Counted from the stretch's first letter, positions 26,395-35,284 are shown. The stretch: 64,000 nucleotides of DNA from SZUA-584 sp964441275 (GCA_964441275.1 CAYTUG010000004.1:37854-101853), one strand, 5' to 3'. Notes: a model not told the origin generated them from the letters alone. Made by a program: numbers and translations.

Positions 26395-28812
26395 TTAAGA
26401 AAGAAGCGACTGCCAAGCGGATGCTACCACATCGCCCATAACCGCCAGTACGGCGGGGTTGCCTTTTGCGTTTCTGTCGCCCCGAACCAATTGCTCGGAC
26501 GACAATGAAAAAACTTGACCGGACTTTAAAGTTACAAGTATTCCGCAGGGCTTTGTTACGCTAAACGCTGCCGCTACGCAGCTGCCGGTTGAGCCGTTTT
26601 TCAAAATTGTTATGGCTTTAACGCCTTTGCCGCCGCGCCTTTGCGTTTCAAAACAGCTAACTCTTGTAAGTTTGGCATATCCCAAATCGGTAAAAATTGC
26701 GGCTTCGTCTTGCTCGCTTATGGGGAAAGCCATAGCTATCGCGGCATCGTCTGCAAGCTGCATTATTTTAACGCCTTTAGCGGCTCGTCCCATTGCGGAA
26801 ACATCGGACGAGCTAAACCTGATTGCCATGCCTTTATCGCTTACGGCAAGCCAATCGCTTTCGTCCTGCAAAAGTACGGCATTGATTATTGAATCGCCGT
26901 CGTTTAAACCGCATGCTATTATTTTCTTGTTGCGCACGTCGTATTCCTCAAACCTTGTACGTTTTATTAACCCCGCTTTTGTTACAAAATAAATGTCCGC
27001 GCCTTTGTATTCGCTAACGGAAAAAATAGCGATTATCTGTTCATCCGGATTCACGCCCGCAAGCATTGCGGAAAGCGGCTTGCCTTTGTCGCGCATTTTG
27101 CAATCGGGGATGTCAGTAGCAAGAAGGGTGTACAGGTTGCCGTGGCTGGTAAAAATCTGCACGCGCATGTCGGTTGATGATAAAACGATGCTTCTGATAT
27201 TCTCGTCGTCGGAAGTAGCGGACTTTTGAAACGATTTTGAAGCGACGCGTTTTAGAAAGCCGTCGGAGGTTAGTATTATTGCGCATTCCTCAACCGATTT
27301 ATATTCGTCTTCGTTTATTTCTATTTCGGGACTGATTTCAAGTATTGCAGTGCGCCTCTCGTCGCCGTATTTTTGCTTTATCGATTCTAACTCCCGGATT
27401 ATAACGTTCATCAGTTTGCGCGGCGAGGCAAGTATCTCTTCAAGCCGTTTTATCGTTTCGCAAATAAAGCCGTACTCTTTGCGCAGCGCATCGATCTCGA
27501 GCGCGGTTAGCCTTGCAAGCCTCATGTCAAGTATTGCCTGCGCCTGAACGGGAGTCAAATCAAATTGTTTCTCAAGCTTATCTTTTGCTTGCCTTGGAGA
27601 TGACGAGCCGCGGATTAGCTTTATAATCTGGTCGATATTTGTAACGGCAACTATTAAGCCTTCAAGTATGTGCGCGCGTTGCTGCGCTTTTTCAAGGTCA
27701 AATTTTGTCCGCCTTGTAACAATATCTTTTTGAAAGATTATGTAGTGGTCTATAATGTTTAAAAGGGGAAGCTGTTTAGGTTGGCCGTTTGCTATACACA
27801 CCATGTTAACCCCAAAGGTGGTCTGCAGATCAGAATATTTATAAAGACAGTTTAGTATCTGCTTAGCGTCATATCCCTTGCGTACCTCAATTATTGCGCG
27901 CACTCCGTTTCTGTCGGATTCGTCACGAATATCCGCAATGCCGGAAAACATCTCTTTTTTCTGCTCCGTAACCGCCAATATTTTCTCAAGCATCGCCGCT
28001 TTGTTTACCTGATACGGCATTTGCGTTATTGCAATTATCGATTTGCCCCCGCTGCCTTTTTCTATATTTGTTTTTGCGCGTATAACTATTCTGCCGCGCC
28101 CGGTTTCATACGCTTCGCGCAGCCCTTCAAGCCCGAGCAGATACCCGCCCGTGGGAAAGTCCGGCCCGGGAATTATGGACATCATCTCGGCTAAAGAGAT
28201 TTTTGGGTTTTTAATGCGGGCTATAACGCCGTCGATAACTTCGTTAAGGTTGTGGGGGGGGATGTTGGTCGCAAGCCCAACCGCAATGCCCGCCGCTCCG
28301 TTGACAAGAAGGTTTGGAAACCGCGCGGGCAACATTTCGGGCTCTTTCATTGTATCGTCAAAGTTGTAGCGGAACCGCACGGTATCTTTTTCTATATGCG
28401 CAAGCATCTCCATGGCTATTGGCGAAAGCCGCGCCTCCGTATACCGCATGGCAGCGGCGCTGTCTCCGTCCATGCTTCCAAAATTGCCGTGGCCCGAAAC
28501 AAGAGGCGCTCTCATAACAAAACCCTGCGCCATGCGCACCATTGCATCGTATACCGCCTTATCGCCGTGAGGATGATATTTGCCCAGAGTATCGCCTACA
28601 ATCCTTGCCGATTTTCTGTGCGGTTTATCGGGGGTTAAACCAAGCTCTAACATTGTGTAGAGGATGCGCCTTTGCACCGGCTTTAACCCGTCCTCAACCC
28701 TTGGCAAAGCCCTGTCCATAATAACGTATTCAGCAAAAGGTATCATTGAATTGTGCATCACATCGCTCATAGATACAGGAGTGATTTCATTAAACGCAAG
28801 TTGTTCAGCCAT
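26395..28812 (-). CDS. Type IIA DNA topoisomerase, A subunit (gyrase GyrA / topoisomerase IV ParC type)
   Basis: DNA breakage-reunion subunit, 805 residues. Catalytic Tyr124 lies in AAMRYTEARLS. The N-terminal winged-helix region has VEDGLKPVQRRILYTM, seen in the second clostridial topoisomerase set. The quinolone region reads HPHGDKAVYD, with Lys85 at the usual Ser/Thr position. The C-terminal beta-pinwheel carries an exact GyrA box, QRRGGKG, at about 724-730, near the end rather than in the first blade. The ATG at 28812 overlaps the B-subunit stop by eight bases and is preferred to a longer frame from 28863. Gyrase versus topoisomerase IV cannot be settled without the rest of the genome. 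Confidence 0.9.
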   Translation of the reverse strand: MAEQLAFNEITPVSMSDVMHNSMIPFAEYVIMDRALPRVEDGLKPVQRRILYTMLELGLTPDKPHRKSARIVGDTLGKYHPHGDKAVYDAMVRMAQGFVMRAPLVSGHGNFGSMDGDSAAAMRYTEARLSPIAMEMLAHIEKDTVRFRYNFDDTMKEPEMLPARFPNLLVNGAAGIAVGLATNIPPHNLNEVIDGVIARIKNPKISLAEMMSIIPGPDFPTGGYLLGLEGLREAYETGRGRIVIRAKTNIEKGSGGKSIIAITQMPYQVNKAAMLEKILAVTEQKKEMFSGIADIRDESDRNGVRAIIEVRKGYDAKQILNCLYKYSDLQTTFGVNMVCIANGQPKQLPLLNIIDHYIIFQKDIVTRRTKFDLEKAQQRAHILEGLIVAVTNIDQIIKLIRGSSSPRQAKDKLEKQFDLTPVQAQAILDMRLARLTALEIDALRKEYGFICETIKRLEEILASPRKLMNVIIRELESIKQKYGDERRTAILEISPEIEINEDEYKSVEECAIILTSDGFLKRVASKSFQKSATSDDENIRSIVLSSTDMRVQIFTSHGNLYTLLATDIPDCKMRDKGKPLSAMLAGVNPDEQIIAIFSVSEYKGADIYFVTKAGLIKRTRFEEYDVRNKKIIACGLNDGDSIINAVLLQDESDWLAVSDKGMAIRFSSSDVSAMGRAAKGVKIMQLADDAAIAMAFPISEQDEAAIFTDLGYAKLTRVSCFETQRRGGKGVKAITILKNGSTGSCVAAAFSVTKPCGILVTLKSGQVFSLSSEQLVRGDRNAKGNPAVLAVMGDVVASAWQSLLS

Positions 28813-30772
28813 TTGGTTCCGCCTTCTCTCTGTAAAAACTATCTTCTCTGTTAAAGTTGGCATGCTCGGAAATGTACAGTTTGCGAGGCTCCGGCTTATC
28901 GCCCATCAGCAGGGTAACCAGCCGTTCGGCCTGCGCCGCATCGTCAAGCTCAACGCGGAAAAGTTTGCGCCTTGCCGGGTCCATAGTTGTTTCCCACAGC
29001 TGCTCCGGATTCATTTCCCCCAACCCTTTATAGCGCTGGATATTCGCATCACGCCCTAATTGCTGCTGTACTTCTTTTAGTTGAGTTTCCGAATAAGCAT
29101 AAACAGACTTTGCCCCTTTGTAAACCCTGTACAGCGGCGGGCGCCCAATGTATATATAACCTGCCGTCAGCAAGTCTTTGAAATAGCGATAAAAGAAAGT
29201 AAGCAGTATTGCTCGAATATGCGCGCCGTCCTGGTCTGCATCGGCAAGTATTATTATCTTGTGATATTTCAAATCGTTTTCTTCAAAAACGCCGTCAAAC
29301 CCCGTGCCTAAAGCGGTGATTATTGAGCGGAACTCATCGTTTTCTATAACCTGGTCAAGCCGCTTTTTTTCCACGTTAAGCGGTTTTCCGCGCAATGGAA
29401 GTATTGCCTGAAAACGGCGGTCCCTGCCCTGCTTGGCGCTGCCGCCCGCGCTGTCGCCTTCAACTATGAACAGCTCGTTCTTTTGGGCGTCGCGCCCCGA
29501 ACAGCTTGACAGTTTGCCTACAAGAGGCGCTCCCTCAAGCTTGCTGCGCTGCCGCTCAAGTTTTTTGGCTTTTGTGGCGGCTTCTCTCGCCTTTGCAGCC
29601 TTAACGGCTTTGCCCACAAGCTCAGCGGCTATGGCGGCGTTGTTAAGATCGGCAAGAAAAAGCGACAATTTTTCTTGCACTATGCTTTCCACAACCGACT
29701 TTACATCGGTATTGCCAAGCCGGGCCTTCGTTTGACCTTCAAATTGCGCGTCTTTCATACGCACGCTTATAACGGCGCATAGCCCTTCGCGGTAATCATC
29801 GCCCGCAAGGTTATTCTCATTTTCTTTAATCAACCCGGCGGAACGCGCGTACTCGTTCATAACTTTTGTATACGCGGATTTAAAACCCGAAACGTGGGTT
29901 CCGCCGTCCGCAGTTTGGATATTATTTACAAACGACAATATGTTTTCGTTATACGTATCGTTGTACTGGAATGCAATTTCAACCCGGATTTCGCCGCGCT
30001 CGCCGTCAAAGAAGATAGGCGTTTTGTGAAGAGCTGTTTTTTCTGCATTAAGATACTGCACAAAATCAGTTATCCCGCCCTGATAGTCAAACACTTCTTT
30101 CTTGGGGCGCCCGGCAATCTTCACCCGCTCGTCACAGAGTGTTATCTTAAGCCCTTTGCTTAGAAAAGAAAGCACCCTAAGATGCGAAGCGACGGTGTCG
30201 TAGCTCATTGAAATTGTTTCAAAAACGCGATCGTCCGGCAAAAATGTTATTACGCTGCCCCGGGTTTTCGCAGTGCCTTTTGGTGATAGGGGAGAGGTTG
30301 GCCGCCCGCATTCGATTTTACCGTTTTTGATAACGCTTTCAAAGTGTTGAGTATACGTTTTGCCGTTAACGCAAACGGTTGCAACAAGCCATCTTGAAAG
30401 CGCGTTTACCACCGATGCCCCGACGCCGTGCAGCCCGCCCGCATAAGCATAAGAACCGTTGCCGAATTTGCCGCCGGCGTGCAGTTGTGTGAAAACCACT
30501 TCAACTCCCGAAACCTTAAGCTCGGGATGAATGCCGACGGGTATGCCGCGCCCGTTATCCTCAACGGTCACTGAAAAATCTTCATGCAAAGTTACGGCTA
30601 TTCTGTCCGCATAGCCGTTGAATGCTTCGTCAACCGCGTTATCCACTATTTCCCACAGCAAATGATGCAACCCCTTAGAGCCCGTAGAGCCTATGTACAT
30701 GCCGGGGCGCTTGCGTATTGCATCAAGACCTTTTAAAACCTGAATGTCGCTGGCACTGTATTTAGCGTCCAT
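28805..30772 (-). CDS. Type IIA DNA topoisomerase, B subunit (gyrase GyrB / topoisomerase IV ParE type)
   Basis: ATPase subunit of 655 residues. The GHKL ATP site shows EIVDNAVDEAFNGYAD (about 41-56), DNGRGIPVGIHPE (about 72-84) and GGLHGVGASVVNALS (about 112-126). The TOPRIM domain has EGDSAGGSAKQGRDRRFQA (about 432-450), PLRGKPLNVEK and DADQDGAHIRAILL (about 513-526, metal Asp residues). Translation of the A subunit is coupled by overlap. The upstream region carries a TATAAT and a 13-bp inverted repeat. The KGLHHLLWEIVDNAVDE segment resembles ParE-like proteins, so a second, gyrB-distinct set is likely. Confidence 0.93.
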   Translation of the reverse strand: MDAKYSASDIQVLKGLDAIRKRPGMYIGSTGSKGLHHLLWEIVDNAVDEAFNGYADRIAVTLHEDFSVTVEDNGRGIPVGIHPELKVSGVEVVFTQLHAGGKFGNGSYAYAGGLHGVGASVVNALSRWLVATVCVNGKTYTQHFESVIKNGKIECGRPTSPLSPKGTAKTRGSVITFLPDDRVFETISMSYDTVASHLRVLSFLSKGLKITLCDERVKIAGRPKKEVFDYQGGITDFVQYLNAEKTALHKTPIFFDGERGEIRVEIAFQYNDTYNENILSFVNNIQTADGGTHVSGFKSAYTKVMNEYARSAGLIKENENNLAGDDYREGLCAVISVRMKDAQFEGQTKARLGNTDVKSVVESIVQEKLSLFLADLNNAAIAAELVGKAVKAAKAREAATKAKKLERQRSKLEGAPLVGKLSSCSGRDAQKNELFIVEGDSAGGSAKQGRDRRFQAILPLRGKPLNVEKKRLDQVIENDEFRSIITALGTGFDGVFEENDLKYHKIIILADADQDGAHIRAILLTFFYRYFKDLLTAGYIYIGRPPLYRVYKGAKSVYAYSETQLKEVQQQLGRDANIQRYKGLGEMNPEQLWETTMDPARRKLFRVELDDAAQAERLVTLLMGDKPEPRKLYISEHANFNREDSFYREKAEPNG

Positions 30773-30795
30773 GCTGTCCTCTTTTCAAATCACAA

Positions 30796-30831
30796 AATGT
30801 GGTATACAAAACATGTGTACACCACATTATA
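30796..30831 (-). promoter_or_regulatory. -10 element and 13-bp inverted repeat upstream of the topoisomerase operon
   Basis: Minus strand TATAAT (30826-30831) lies ~55 bp before the B-subunit start. The arms 30796-30808 and 30816-30828 form a 13-bp inverted repeat with one mismatch (AATGTGGTATACA and TGTACACCACATT) and a 7-bp centre, covering the expected transcription start. This is a typical operator position. A good -35 is not seen at normal spacing (TTGATA is 20 bp away). Confidence 0.5.
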
Positions 30832-30892
30832 GTACCCTAAAAGGGCATTATTATCAATAGATTTTGTGTTGTGCACTCCGGAAAAAAGCGGT

Positions 30893-31342
30893 TTAACCTT
30901 TGTAGCGTATCAGTTTTACACCCGCCTCTTTAAGAATTTCCGAGGCAAATTCATCCGGATACGGATGCTTGTAAACAATGCGGGATATGCCCGCATTAAC
31001 GATCATTTTTGAACATATTGCGCATGGCTGATGCGTGCAATACAGTGTTGCGCCTTCGATGCAAACGCCTATTTTTGCGGCTTGTATAATTGCGTTTTGC
31101 TCTGCATGTATTGCATAGCACAGCTCGTGCCGCTTGCCCGATTCGATACCAAGCTTAACGCGCAGGCATTCGCCTTTTTCTTTGCAGCTTTTGATGCCGG
31201 AAGGCGCGCCGTTGTATCCTGTCGTCAATATGCGCTTGTTTCTCACGATAACCGCGCCTACATTGCGATCTTCCCTGTAACAGCTTGACCACTTTGCTAT
31301 GGTTTCGGTTAAATCCATAAACCGCTTGTCCCACTTGTCCAT
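30893..31342 (-). CDS. Deoxycytidylate (dCMP) deaminase family protein
   Basis: Zinc-dependent deaminase, 149 residues, probably converting dCMP to dUMP for dTMP synthesis; ComEB-like proteins in competence loci share the fold. The zinc site is visible as CYAIHAEQNAI (His-Ala-Glu, about residues 76-86) and QPCAICSKMI (PCxxC, about 105-114). GYNGAPSGIKSCKEKGEC (about 39-56) is typical of dCMP deaminases and distinguishes it from tRNA adenosine deaminase. Transcribed alone on the minus strand, with groES divergent 424 bp away. Confidence 0.9.
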   Translation of the reverse strand: MDKWDKRFMDLTETIAKWSSCYREDRNVGAVIVRNKRILTTGYNGAPSGIKSCKEKGECLRVKLGIESGKRHELCYAIHAEQNAIIQAAKIGVCIEGATLYCTHQPCAICSKMIVNAGISRIVYKHPYPDEFASEILKEAGVKLIRYKG

Positions 31343-31649
31343 GTTTTTTGCTCCTAATGCGATAAGATAATTATGAAAGAAAAAATATAACCCTAAGCGC
31401 TTTAATAATTAATGTGGAATAATTTTTATATAAACCAAAACCATATTATTCAGACTAAAAATATATCATAACCGGCCTGCGAGTCAATTAATATTTCCAC
31501 AGCGGCTGTATAAATTCCTGCCATTAAAAAATTAAACCGAAATATTGCGCAATAGGCAGGTATTAAACGATTCTTCTATTAACAAAGAGAAGATGCGGAG
31601 CAGACGGAATATATCATCGGATACGGCAACTATTGGTAACCTATCGGGT
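31343..31649. other. Divergent intergenic region between the dCMP deaminase gene and the groES promoter
   Basis: A+T-rich sequence with no reading frame or hairpin I can support. It should hold the minus-strand promoter of the deaminase gene, but no pair of hexamers stands out. The groES promoter and CIRCE element start at 31650. Confidence 0.5.
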
Positions 31650-31678
31650 TTGCCATCATTTATTTTATATATTATGAT
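31650..31678 (+). promoter_or_regulatory. Sigma-A promoter of groESL
   Basis: TTGCCA (31650-31655), exactly 17 bp, TATGAT (31673-31678). The CIRCE operator begins nine bases after the -10, so transcription starts at its edge, as in other HrcA-regulated groESL operons. Confidence 0.85.
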
Positions 31679-31687
31679 AAACACTGT

Positions 31688-31714
31688 TAGCACTCGTTCA
31701 AGATGAGTGCTAAC
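31688..31714 (+). promoter_or_regulatory. CIRCE operator (HrcA-binding site)
   Basis: TTAGCACTC, 9 bp, GAGTGCTAA: an exact match to the CIRCE consensus, located between the promoter and groES. HrcA is expected to repress the operon until heat shock. The hrcA gene is not in the window. Confidence 0.98.
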
Positions 31715-31766
31715 AAAATAGAAATCTTAAATATAAAATAATGAATAATAAGAGGAGGTTTTTATT

Positions 31767-32051
31767 ATGTCCATAAAACCATTGGGCGACAGAGTTGTGA
31801 TTAAAAGTTTGGAAAGTGAAGAGACTACCAAAAGCGGAATTGTGCTTACGGGAAGCGCGAAAGAGAAGCCGCAGACCGCTGAAGTTATCGCGGTTGGCCC
31901 CGGCGGAATGGTTGACGGCAAAGAGGTAACGATGCATGTAAAGCCCGGTCAGAAAGTTCTTTACTCAAAGTATGCGGGTACGGAAGTTAAGGTTGACGGG
32001 GAAGAGTACATTATCGTGCGCCAAAACGATTTGCTGGCAACAATCGAATAA
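31767..32051 (+). CDS. groES: Co-chaperonin GroES
   Basis: Lid of the GroEL folding chamber; 94 residues, normal length. It begins MSIKPLGDRVVIK, has the mobile loop at about 17-32 (ESEETTKSGIVLTGSA) and ends with YIIVRQNDLLATIE. AGGAGG lies upstream of ATG 31767. First gene of the CIRCE-controlled groESL operon, followed by groEL after 24 bp. Confidence 0.98.
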   Translation: MSIKPLGDRVVIKSLESEETTKSGIVLTGSAKEKPQTAEVIAVGPGGMVDGKEVTMHVKPGQKVLYSKYAGTEVKVDGEEYIIVRQNDLLATIE

Positions 32052-32075
32052 TCGAGTATAAAGGAGGATATATTG

Positions 32076-33710
32076 ATGGCTAAACAGATTAAATACGGCG
32101 AAGAGGCAAGAAGACTTCTCGAAACAGGGGTCAACATATTGGCGGATACGGTCAAAATTACGTTAGGACCCAAGGGGAGAAATGTTGTTCTTGATAAAAA
32201 ATTCGGTTCGCCGGCAATAACAAACGACGGTGTAACGATTGCAAAAGAGATAGAACTTGAGGATCCGTTTGAAAATATGGGGGCGCAGCTTGTAAAAGAA
32301 GTTGCCACCAAAACCAATGATGTTGCCGGCGACGGCACAACGACCGCTACATTATTTGCCCAGGCGATTATACGCGAAGGTTTAAAAAACGTTGCGGCAG
32401 GGGCAAACCCGATGGAAATCAAAAAAGGGATTACAAAAGCGACAGAAATTGCGGTAAACAGTTTAAAAGAGATATCCAATCCGATTTCGGGCAGTACGGC
32501 TATAGCTCAAGTTGCGGCAATTTCCGCCGACGATGAAGAAGTTGGCAAGTTAATCGCCGAAGCGATGGAGAAAGTGGGAAACGACGGCGTTATCACCGTT
32601 GAAGAAAGCAAGACCATGAATACCGAGCTTGATATAGTAGAAGGCATGCAATTTGATCGCGGCTACGCTTCCGCATATATGGTAACAGATCCGGACAAAA
32701 TGGAAGCAGTTCTCGATGAGCCGCTTATACTGATAACAGACAAGAAAATTTCCAACGTTCAAGAGATTTTACCCATTCTTGAGCAGGTTGTCCAACAGGG
32801 CAAAAAGATGCTTATTATAGCCGAAGAGGTGGAGGGCGAGGCGCTTGCCACACTGGTTGTCAATAAACTTCGCGGCACCTTCACATGCGTTGCGGTTAAA
32901 GCGCCCGGCTTTGGCGACAGGCGAAAGGCAATGCTTCAGGATATTGCGGTTCTTACCGGAGGCCAGGTAATCTCGGAAGAGATAGGAATAGAGCTTAAAG
33001 AAGCCAAGCTCGAGATGCTCGGCAAAGCGCGCCAGATTAAAGTCGACAAAGAAAACACCACTATAGTTGAAGGCTCGGGAGATCCGTCAGAAATTAAGGC
33101 TCGTATAAACTCTATCAAATCGCAGATAGAGGAGACCACTTCCGATTACGACCGGGAGAAGCTGCAAGAGCGGCTTGCTAAGTTAGCGGGCGGCGTGGCT
33201 GTAATCCAGGTGGGCGCGGCTACCGAAACAGAAATGAAAGAAAGCAAAATGCGTATAGAAGATGCGCTTGCGGCAACGCGCGCCGCGGTTGAGGAGGGCA
33301 TAGTGCCCGGCGGCGGGATAGCGCCCTTGTATGCCGCAAGAGCGGTTGACAAAGCTATTGCGAAGGCGGAAGGCGACACTAAAACGGGTATGCGGATTGT
33401 GCAGCGTGCGCTTGAAGAGCCTGTGCGCCAGATTGCGTATAATGCCGGCCTTGAAGGCAGCGTGATAGTTGATAAGATAAAATGCGCCAACGATTCCAAC
33501 TATGGTTACGATGTCGTCAAAAACGAGTACGGCGATCTCGTTAAAAAGGGTATCATTGATCCGACTAAAGTAACGCGCAGCGCGCTGCAAAACGCGGCGT
33601 CAATTGCTTCAATGCTGCTTACCACGGAAAGCATAGTGACAGACATACCTGAAGAAACTCCCCCTGTTATGCCAGGAGGCGGCGGCGGCGGAATGCCGGG
33701 TATGTATTAA
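32076..33710 (+). CDS. groEL: Chaperonin GroEL
   Basis: ATP-driven 60-kDa chaperonin, 544 residues. Equatorial ATP-site motifs are intact: TLGPKGRNVVLDK (about 29-41), NDGVTIAKEIELED and GDGTTTATLFAQAI (about 85-98). IVPGGGIAPLYA at about 409-420 and a C-terminal GGM tail (GGGGGGMPGMY) complete the signature. The start is ATG 32076 with AAGGAGG upstream; the TTG one codon earlier is not needed. A hairpin terminator follows at 33740. Confidence 0.98.
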   Translation: MAKQIKYGEEARRLLETGVNILADTVKITLGPKGRNVVLDKKFGSPAITNDGVTIAKEIELEDPFENMGAQLVKEVATKTNDVAGDGTTTATLFAQAIIREGLKNVAAGANPMEIKKGITKATEIAVNSLKEISNPISGSTAIAQVAAISADDEEVGKLIAEAMEKVGNDGVITVEESKTMNTELDIVEGMQFDRGYASAYMVTDPDKMEAVLDEPLILITDKKISNVQEILPILEQVVQQGKKMLIIAEEVEGEALATLVVNKLRGTFTCVAVKAPGFGDRRKAMLQDIAVLTGGQVISEEIGIELKEAKLEMLGKARQIKVDKENTTIVEGSGDPSEIKARINSIKSQIEETTSDYDREKLQERLAKLAGGVAVIQVGAATETEMKESKMRIEDALAATRAAVEEGIVPGGGIAPLYAARAVDKAIAKAEGDTKTGMRIVQRALEEPVRQIAYNAGLEGSVIVDKIKCANDSNYGYDVVKNEYGDLVKKGIIDPTKVTRSALQNAASIASMLLTTESIVTDIPEETPPVMPGGGGGGMPGMY

Positions 33711-33739
33711 TAAGATATAAACACGATATAAACAGAAAG

Positions 33740-33761
33740 ACGGGATAAAACCCGTTTTTTT
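33740..33761 (+). terminator. Intrinsic terminator after groEL
   Basis: ACGGG (33740-33744) pairs with CCCGT (33751-33755), 6-nt loop, followed by seven T. The stem is short but the U-tract is perfect and it lies 30 bp after the groEL stop. Confidence 0.65.
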
Positions 33762-33820
33762 GTTTGCGGTAAATGATTTTACAATTTCTGTGCGGTTAAT
33801 TATTTGCCTAACGCCCCGGC

Positions 33821-33849
33821 TTGTAAAGAGCGAAAAGGAATGATAAAAT
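33821..33849 (+). promoter_or_regulatory. Promoter of the first DegV gene
   Basis: TTGTAA (33821-33826), 17-bp spacer, TAAAAT (33844-33849), about 50 bp before the DegV start. Fits sigma-A well. Confidence 0.65.
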
Positions 33850-33901
33850 ATTGCTAATACATATTATAGGACTCATAGTATATTTTATTAGGAGGGTTAA
33901 C

Positions 33902-34774
33902 ATGCGCGATTTTGTTATAGCCACGGATTCAGATACCGAGATACCGTTTGCGTTTGCAGACGAATATGACATGCCCGTTTTTTTGATGCCTTATACGGTA
34001 AACGGACAGGAGAGGCTTTTTGATTTGGGACGCAACACCGACTTTATCGGGTTTTACAAGGAGCTTGCCGCGGGTGCTGAAGCAATCACGTCTACCCGTC
34101 CTCCGGCGGACATTGCCGCGTTTTTTGAAGATATCGTTAAGACAGGCAAAGATGTGCTGTACCTTTCTTTCTCTTCCGCGCTTTCAGGCCATTACGAGCT
34201 TGCGCTTATGGCGCAAAAAGAGGTGTTGGAGAAATATCCAAACGTGCGGATTGAAGTTGTGGATACATTGCGGATTTCGATGGGGGCAGGAGTGCTTGTT
34301 ATCGAGGCGCAAAAATTATACGATCAAGGCAAGTCAATGGACGAGATAATAGAATGGGTTAAAGCAAACCGCAACCGAGCTCACGCCTGGTTTTCGGTGG
34401 ACGATCTTAATTATTTGAAAAGAGGCGGAAGGCTTTCAGGTGCCGCCGCCGCGATAGGCACCATGCTTGGCGTAAAACCTATACTAAAACTTAACCGCGA
34501 GGGTAAAATAGTTCCCGCCGACAAAGTCAAAGGCACTAAGATGATACTAAAATACTTTCTTAATGTTGTAACGGAAAATGTTGAACAGCCCGAGCTTCAG
34601 ACGGCATATGTGCTGCACGCCGATAATTTTAATATTGCAAAAAATTTAAAGGAGCTTATTGGGCAAAATATAAAATTTAAACAAATATGCATTCAGGACG
34701 TCGGACCGGTAATAGGATGCCATACGGGGCCGGGGGTGTTGGGACTGATATTTATGGGCAAACCAGTTTCATAA
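33902..34774 (+). CDS. DegV family fatty acid-binding protein (first copy)
   Basis: DegV/FakB proteins bind a fatty acid and present it to a fatty acid kinase for phospholipid synthesis. The 290 residues show ATDSDTEIPFAFADEY at the N-terminus, SFSSALSGHYELA (about 90-102, lipid-contact Ser), RRGGRLSGAAAAIG-type segment KRGGRLSGAAAAIGTML (about 172-188) and a C-terminal GPVIGCHTGPGVLGLIF. Start ATG 33902 has AGGAGG eight bases upstream; upstream in-frame codons to 33851 are rejected. A second DegV gene is at 44649-45512 and shares the same blocks, so the two are paralogues with perhaps different acyl specificity. No fakA in the window. Confidence 0.93.
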   Translation: MRDFVIATDSDTEIPFAFADEYDMPVFLMPYTVNGQERLFDLGRNTDFIGFYKELAAGAEAITSTRPPADIAAFFEDIVKTGKDVLYLSFSSALSGHYELALMAQKEVLEKYPNVRIEVVDTLRISMGAGVLVIEAQKLYDQGKSMDEIIEWVKANRNRAHAWFSVDDLNYLKRGGRLSGAAAAIGTMLGVKPILKLNREGKIVPADKVKGTKMILKYFLNVVTENVEQPELQTAYVLHADNFNIAKNLKELIGQNIKFKQICIQDVGPVIGCHTGPGVLGLIFMGKPVS

Positions 34775-34791
34775 AGGCTGTACGGAAAAAG

Positions 34792-34831
34792 CTAATATGC
34801 GTTTGACATATTAGATTGCCGCTGTTAAAAT
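34792..34831 (+). promoter_or_regulatory. Strong promoter with inverted repeat over the -35, upstream of the small membrane protein
   Basis: A perfect TTGACA (34803-34808), 17-bp spacer, TAAAAT (34826-34831). CTAATATG (34792-34799) and CATATTAG (34807-34814) form a perfect 8-bp inverted repeat with a 7-bp centre overlapping the -35, suggesting control by a dimeric regulator. A terminator for DegV is unlikely, as no T-run follows. Confidence 0.65.
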
Positions 34832-34867
34832 GATGTTGTTAATTACTATCTATTCAGGAGGGTACAT

Positions 34868-35284
34868 ATGAAAGCATCCGGGAAACCTTTATTATTGACG
34901 GCAAGCATAATTTATATTATCATCGGAGCGTTACTGATAATATTCGGCATACTTGCGTTGATACTTGCCCAAACCGTAATGGATTTAATAGCAGATGCCG
35001 GATTTGCCGAAGCGATAGCGATAATGCCTTCGGGGCTTATCGGCGGGGCGCTCTTTCTTGCTTTTCTTGTTCCGGGGATTGTTGATTTAATAATAGGCAT
35101 TATCGGGACTAAAAAAAGCGCAATAGCATCAAGCGCTACATTTTTTATTGTTGTGGGCATCATACTTGCCGCTATAACTTTAATATTCTCTATTACGGCA
35201 CTTGGAATAGGCACAATAGTTTCGCTTGTTTTGCCCGCATTATTTATAATAGGCGGATTTATGAACAAAAAAGATGCCGCATAA
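34868..35284 (+). CDS. Small four-helix membrane protein of unknown function
   Basis: A 138-residue protein, almost entirely hydrophobic, with four predicted membrane segments (about 8-33, 53-78, 84-108 and 110-131) and short Lys-rich ends (KKSA in the middle, NKKDAA at the C-terminus). AGGAGG lies seven bases upstream of the ATG. It has its own strong promoter and a shared terminator. I recognise no family motif. Small integral proteins with this layout are often stress or envelope proteins, but that is only a guess. Confidence 0.75.
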   Translation: MKASGKPLLLTASIIYIIIGALLIIFGILALILAQTVMDLIADAGFAEAIAIMPSGLIGGALFLAFLVPGIVDLIIGIIGTKKSAIASSATFFIVVGIILAAITLIFSITALGIGTIVSLVLPALFIIGGFMNKKDAA

